A stretch of DNA of 64,000 nt. It comes from Methanomicrobia archaeon (GTDB lineage: Archaea > Methanobacteriota_B > Thermococci > Methanofastidiosales > NM3). The position numbers were made by a program, and so were the translations under genes. The stretch spans positions 1 through 64,000 of the forward strand of contig JAUVXU010000009.1 of the NCBI GenBank assembly GCA_030603445.1, given 5' to 3'. This document shows, piece by piece, positions 63,272 to 64,000 of the stretch (its first letter is position 1; every line of letters begins with the position of its first letter). The notes under the pieces are model-generated. The model saw only the letters and a list, made by a program, of their open reading frames with translations. It made no database searches and was not told the DNA's origin.

Positions 63272-63676
63272 TTAGTCGAGCAGTCGTTTATTCCCTTCTA
63301 ATTTTTGTATCTCAGATATATTCTGGGATGCCTCTAGCACGCCAAGGTATGTTCCTTCATTATTCCTGAGTGCGTAGTATTCTATCATTACTTTTTCCAT
63401 TTCCTCTTCTTTTCCTAATGGAAGGTCTATCCAAAATCTTGCCTTGTCGCGCGTCCCTGCTTTCATTTCACTTATTATTTTCTCTACTTTATGCACGCTT
63501 TTATTGGGGTGGCAGTCGTGGACATCCTTTCCTATAACAGCTTCTGGTCTTTTGAATATGCGCGTCTTGTGCTTGTTCCATGCAAGCACTTTGTCGTTGC
63601 AATCCACAACAGATATTTCCAAAGGTATGGTTTCTAATATGGCATCTAACACTTCTTGGGATATCTTTCCGATCAT
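63272..63676 (-). CDS. PAS-domain protein (DUF438-type PAS)
   Basis: This is a 134-residue single PAS domain starting at ATG 63676. The segments ISVVDCNDKVLAWNK, GKDVHDCHPNKSVHKVEKII and YLGVLEASQNISEIQKLEGNKRLLD match the PAS part of DUF438 proteins, which in those proteins follows a hemerythrin-like region that is missing here. The conserved DCHP is a candidate heme or ligand contact. Probable small sensor; partner unknown. Confidence 0.78.
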   Translation of the reverse strand: MIGKISQEVLDAILETIPLEISVVDCNDKVLAWNKHKTRIFKRPEAVIGKDVHDCHPNKSVHKVEKIISEMKAGTRDKARFWIDLPLGKEEEMEKVMIEYYALRNNEGTYLGVLEASQNISEIQKLEGNKRLLD

Positions 63677-63769
63677 AAAAACACCTATACAATCATGATT
63701 TAAAAACATATAAATTTATCTTGCCATATGTGAGATATTACCGATTAATGGACGATTTGCAAGTATATT

Positions 63770-63967
63770 TTAATCTCGTTCAAAAATGAACAGTTCATCT
63801 ATGGTAGTATGAAGGGCTCTTGAGATGTCATGTGCTAATTTTAGGGAGGGATTATATTTTCCTTTTTCAAGAAAAAGAATGGTTTCCCTGCGCACGCCTA
63901 CCTTTTTTGCAAGCTCTTCTTGTGTTAAGTCATGCCTTGCCCGAAGTTCTTTGATCCTTGTTTTCAT
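63770..63967 (-). CDS. XRE-family helix-turn-helix regulator
   Basis: This is a 65-residue DNA-binding protein with a complete Cro/CI-type fold: [45 protein letters not shown]. These short regulators (YgzD-like) occur widely in archaea and bacteria. It lies upstream of the PAS gene on the same strand with a gap of about 90 bases, so the two may or may not be co-transcribed. Confidence 0.88.
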   Translation of the reverse strand: MKTRIKELRARHDLTQEELAKKVGVRRETILFLEKGKYNPSLKLAHDISRALHTTIDELFIFERD

Positions 63968-64000
63968 GTTAACCCCTTGGCTGTGTGTAATAAAATAAGG

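Noticed and set aside
1-64000. CRISPR arrays, insertion sequences or prophage
   Set aside because: No regularly spaced direct repeats, transposase or integrase genes, or phage structural genes were seen.

Overview
The window reads as chromosome of a mesophilic euryarchaeote related to methanogens. The archaeal evidence is transcription factor E, archaeal-type PEP carboxylase, AMP phosphorylase, Trm56 and TATA boxes close to start codons. The methanogen-like evidence is an F420:NADP oxidoreductase, a 2-phosphoglycerate kinase beside archaeal phosphoglycerate mutase (the route to cyclic 2,3-diphosphoglycerate), a DUF2117 protein and HypC/HypD. A GrpE-DnaK-DnaJ set suits a mesophile. No methanogenesis enzyme lies in the window, so the lineage is inferred; a group such as Methanofastidiosa is possible but unproven. 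Gene density is high, strands switch often, and I found no CRISPR array, insertion sequence or convincing tRNA.

Layout: 1-4.9 kb is a molybdopterin cofactor operon (moeA, moaA, moaD-like, moaE, moaC, moaB, second moeA). 5-10.5 kb holds a receiver-first histidine kinase, a tautomerase, two membrane proteins and a Thr/Pro-rich lipoprotein. 10.7-13.7 kb is a bacterial-type riboflavin operon (ribE-ribBA-ribH, no ribD) with an ECF transporter S component. 13.7-16.7 kb encodes the non-oxidative pentose phosphate pathway (epimerase, split transketolase, small transaldolase). 16.9-21.7 kb has PEP carboxylase, AMP phosphorylase and a beta-CASP nuclease fused to a PLD-like domain. 22-29.8 kb holds a radical SAM protein, a surface phosphoesterase, NOG1, DUF2110, TFE, Trm56 and an MFS transporter.

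30-32.4 kb is a TetR-controlled ABC exporter with a clear operator. 32.4-35.6 kb is a four-subunit 2-oxoacid:ferredoxin oxidoreductase whose last subunit seems to use a non-standard start. 35.6-40.3 kb has bacterial-looking xpt-guaA facing a helix-turn-helix/phosphoribosyltransferase regulator, a PyrK-like subunit and an unusual tRNA-guanine transglycosylase paralogue. 40.3-47.3 kb holds NpdG, UbiB, SerB, an aminotransferase/HAD pair, ASCH, PAC2 and DUF434 proteins. A lone 5S rRNA gene lies near 47.5 kb. 47.8-55.5 kb carries two radical SAM genes, the DnaK chaperone operon, and a DUF2117/TPR pair. A 1-kb AT-rich gap (55.5-56.6 kb) contains a strongly structured, unidentified small RNA gene. 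56.6-64 kb has the phosphoglycerate pair, a CBS protein, two metallophosphoesterases, hypC-hypD, a DUF2148 protein, a PAS protein and a small XRE regulator.

Themes: cofactor supply (molybdopterin, flavin, F420, hydrogenase maturation), ferredoxin-linked carbon metabolism and purine salvage. Bacterial-type modules (riboflavin, xpt-guaA, DnaK) sit in an archaeal background. The least explained items are the structured RNA, the TGT paralogue, the beta-CASP/PLD fusion and the tandem phosphoesterase with a degenerate second half.
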